Shown piece after piece: positions 5,596 to 5,636 of a stretch of 5,636 bases of DNA. The notes under the pieces were generated by a model. That model made no database searches. It was not told the DNA's origin and saw only the letters and a list, made by a program, of their open reading frames with translations. Within the stretch, counting starts at the first letter, position 1. Each line of letters starts with the position of its first letter. The stretch is from an uncultured Bacilli bacterium (GTDB taxonomy: Bacteria; Bacillota_I; Bacilli_A; RF39; UBA660): NCBI GenBank assembly GCA_947628075.1, contig CANQYF010000052.1:1-5636 (forward strand), given 5' to 3'. Position numbers and translations under genes: made by a program.

Positions 5596-5636
5596 GTAAA
5601 TTTTATAATCATATATAATATCTTTTAAGCAATTTA

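Noticed and set aside
1..5636. tRNA, rRNA, CRISPR array, insertion sequence or prophage
   Set aside because: I saw no cloverleaf, regularly spaced repeats, transposase or terminal repeats; genes are packed housekeeping types on one strand.

Overview
The window is strongly AT-rich, and every gene I can support lies on the minus strand. Gene content, gene order, clear Shine-Dalgarno sites and Gram-positive-style intrinsic terminators point to a low-GC Firmicute or Mollicutes-related bacterium. An uncultured Bacilli lineage of the Erysipelotrichia/RF39 kind is my inference, not something the sequence proves. The only Trp codon I checked (in EzrA) is TGG, and one ORF ends in TGA, so the normal bacterial code seems to apply and a Mycoplasma/Spiroplasma-type code is unlikely.

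In transcription order (right to left) the layout is as follows. An upstream non-coding stretch (about 5473-5636) carries two short palindromes and an extended -10 promoter. Then come ezrA (membrane-anchored division regulator), a strong terminator that contains the ezrA stop codon, a class V PLP enzyme of the cysteine desulfurase family, thiI (tRNA 4-thiouridine synthetase), a 60-codon ORF of unknown function, a second terminator that contains that ORF's stop codon, and a divergent ribose-phosphate pyrophosphokinase (prs) with its own near-consensus promoter.

The order ezrA - desulfurase - thiI matches Bacillus subtilis (ezrA-nifZ-thiI) and Staphylococcus. There the desulfurase hands persulfide sulfur to ThiI to make s4U in tRNA. 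The surprise here is that the desulfurase homologue has no cysteine in the loop that normally carries the catalytic Cys. It also lacks the PLP-contacting Asn and the Arg-x-Gly-Thr motif, while it keeps the Schiff-base Lys and the Asp, Gln and His of the PLP pocket. ThiI beside it looks intact. The sulfur donor for ThiI in this organism is therefore an open question, and this is the most interesting point in the window.

Regulation is compact. Both terminators begin within the stop region of the preceding gene, and their T-tracts run directly into promoter elements of the next gene. The 60-codon ORF starts inside a perfect 10-bp hairpin whose loop displays its ribosome binding site.
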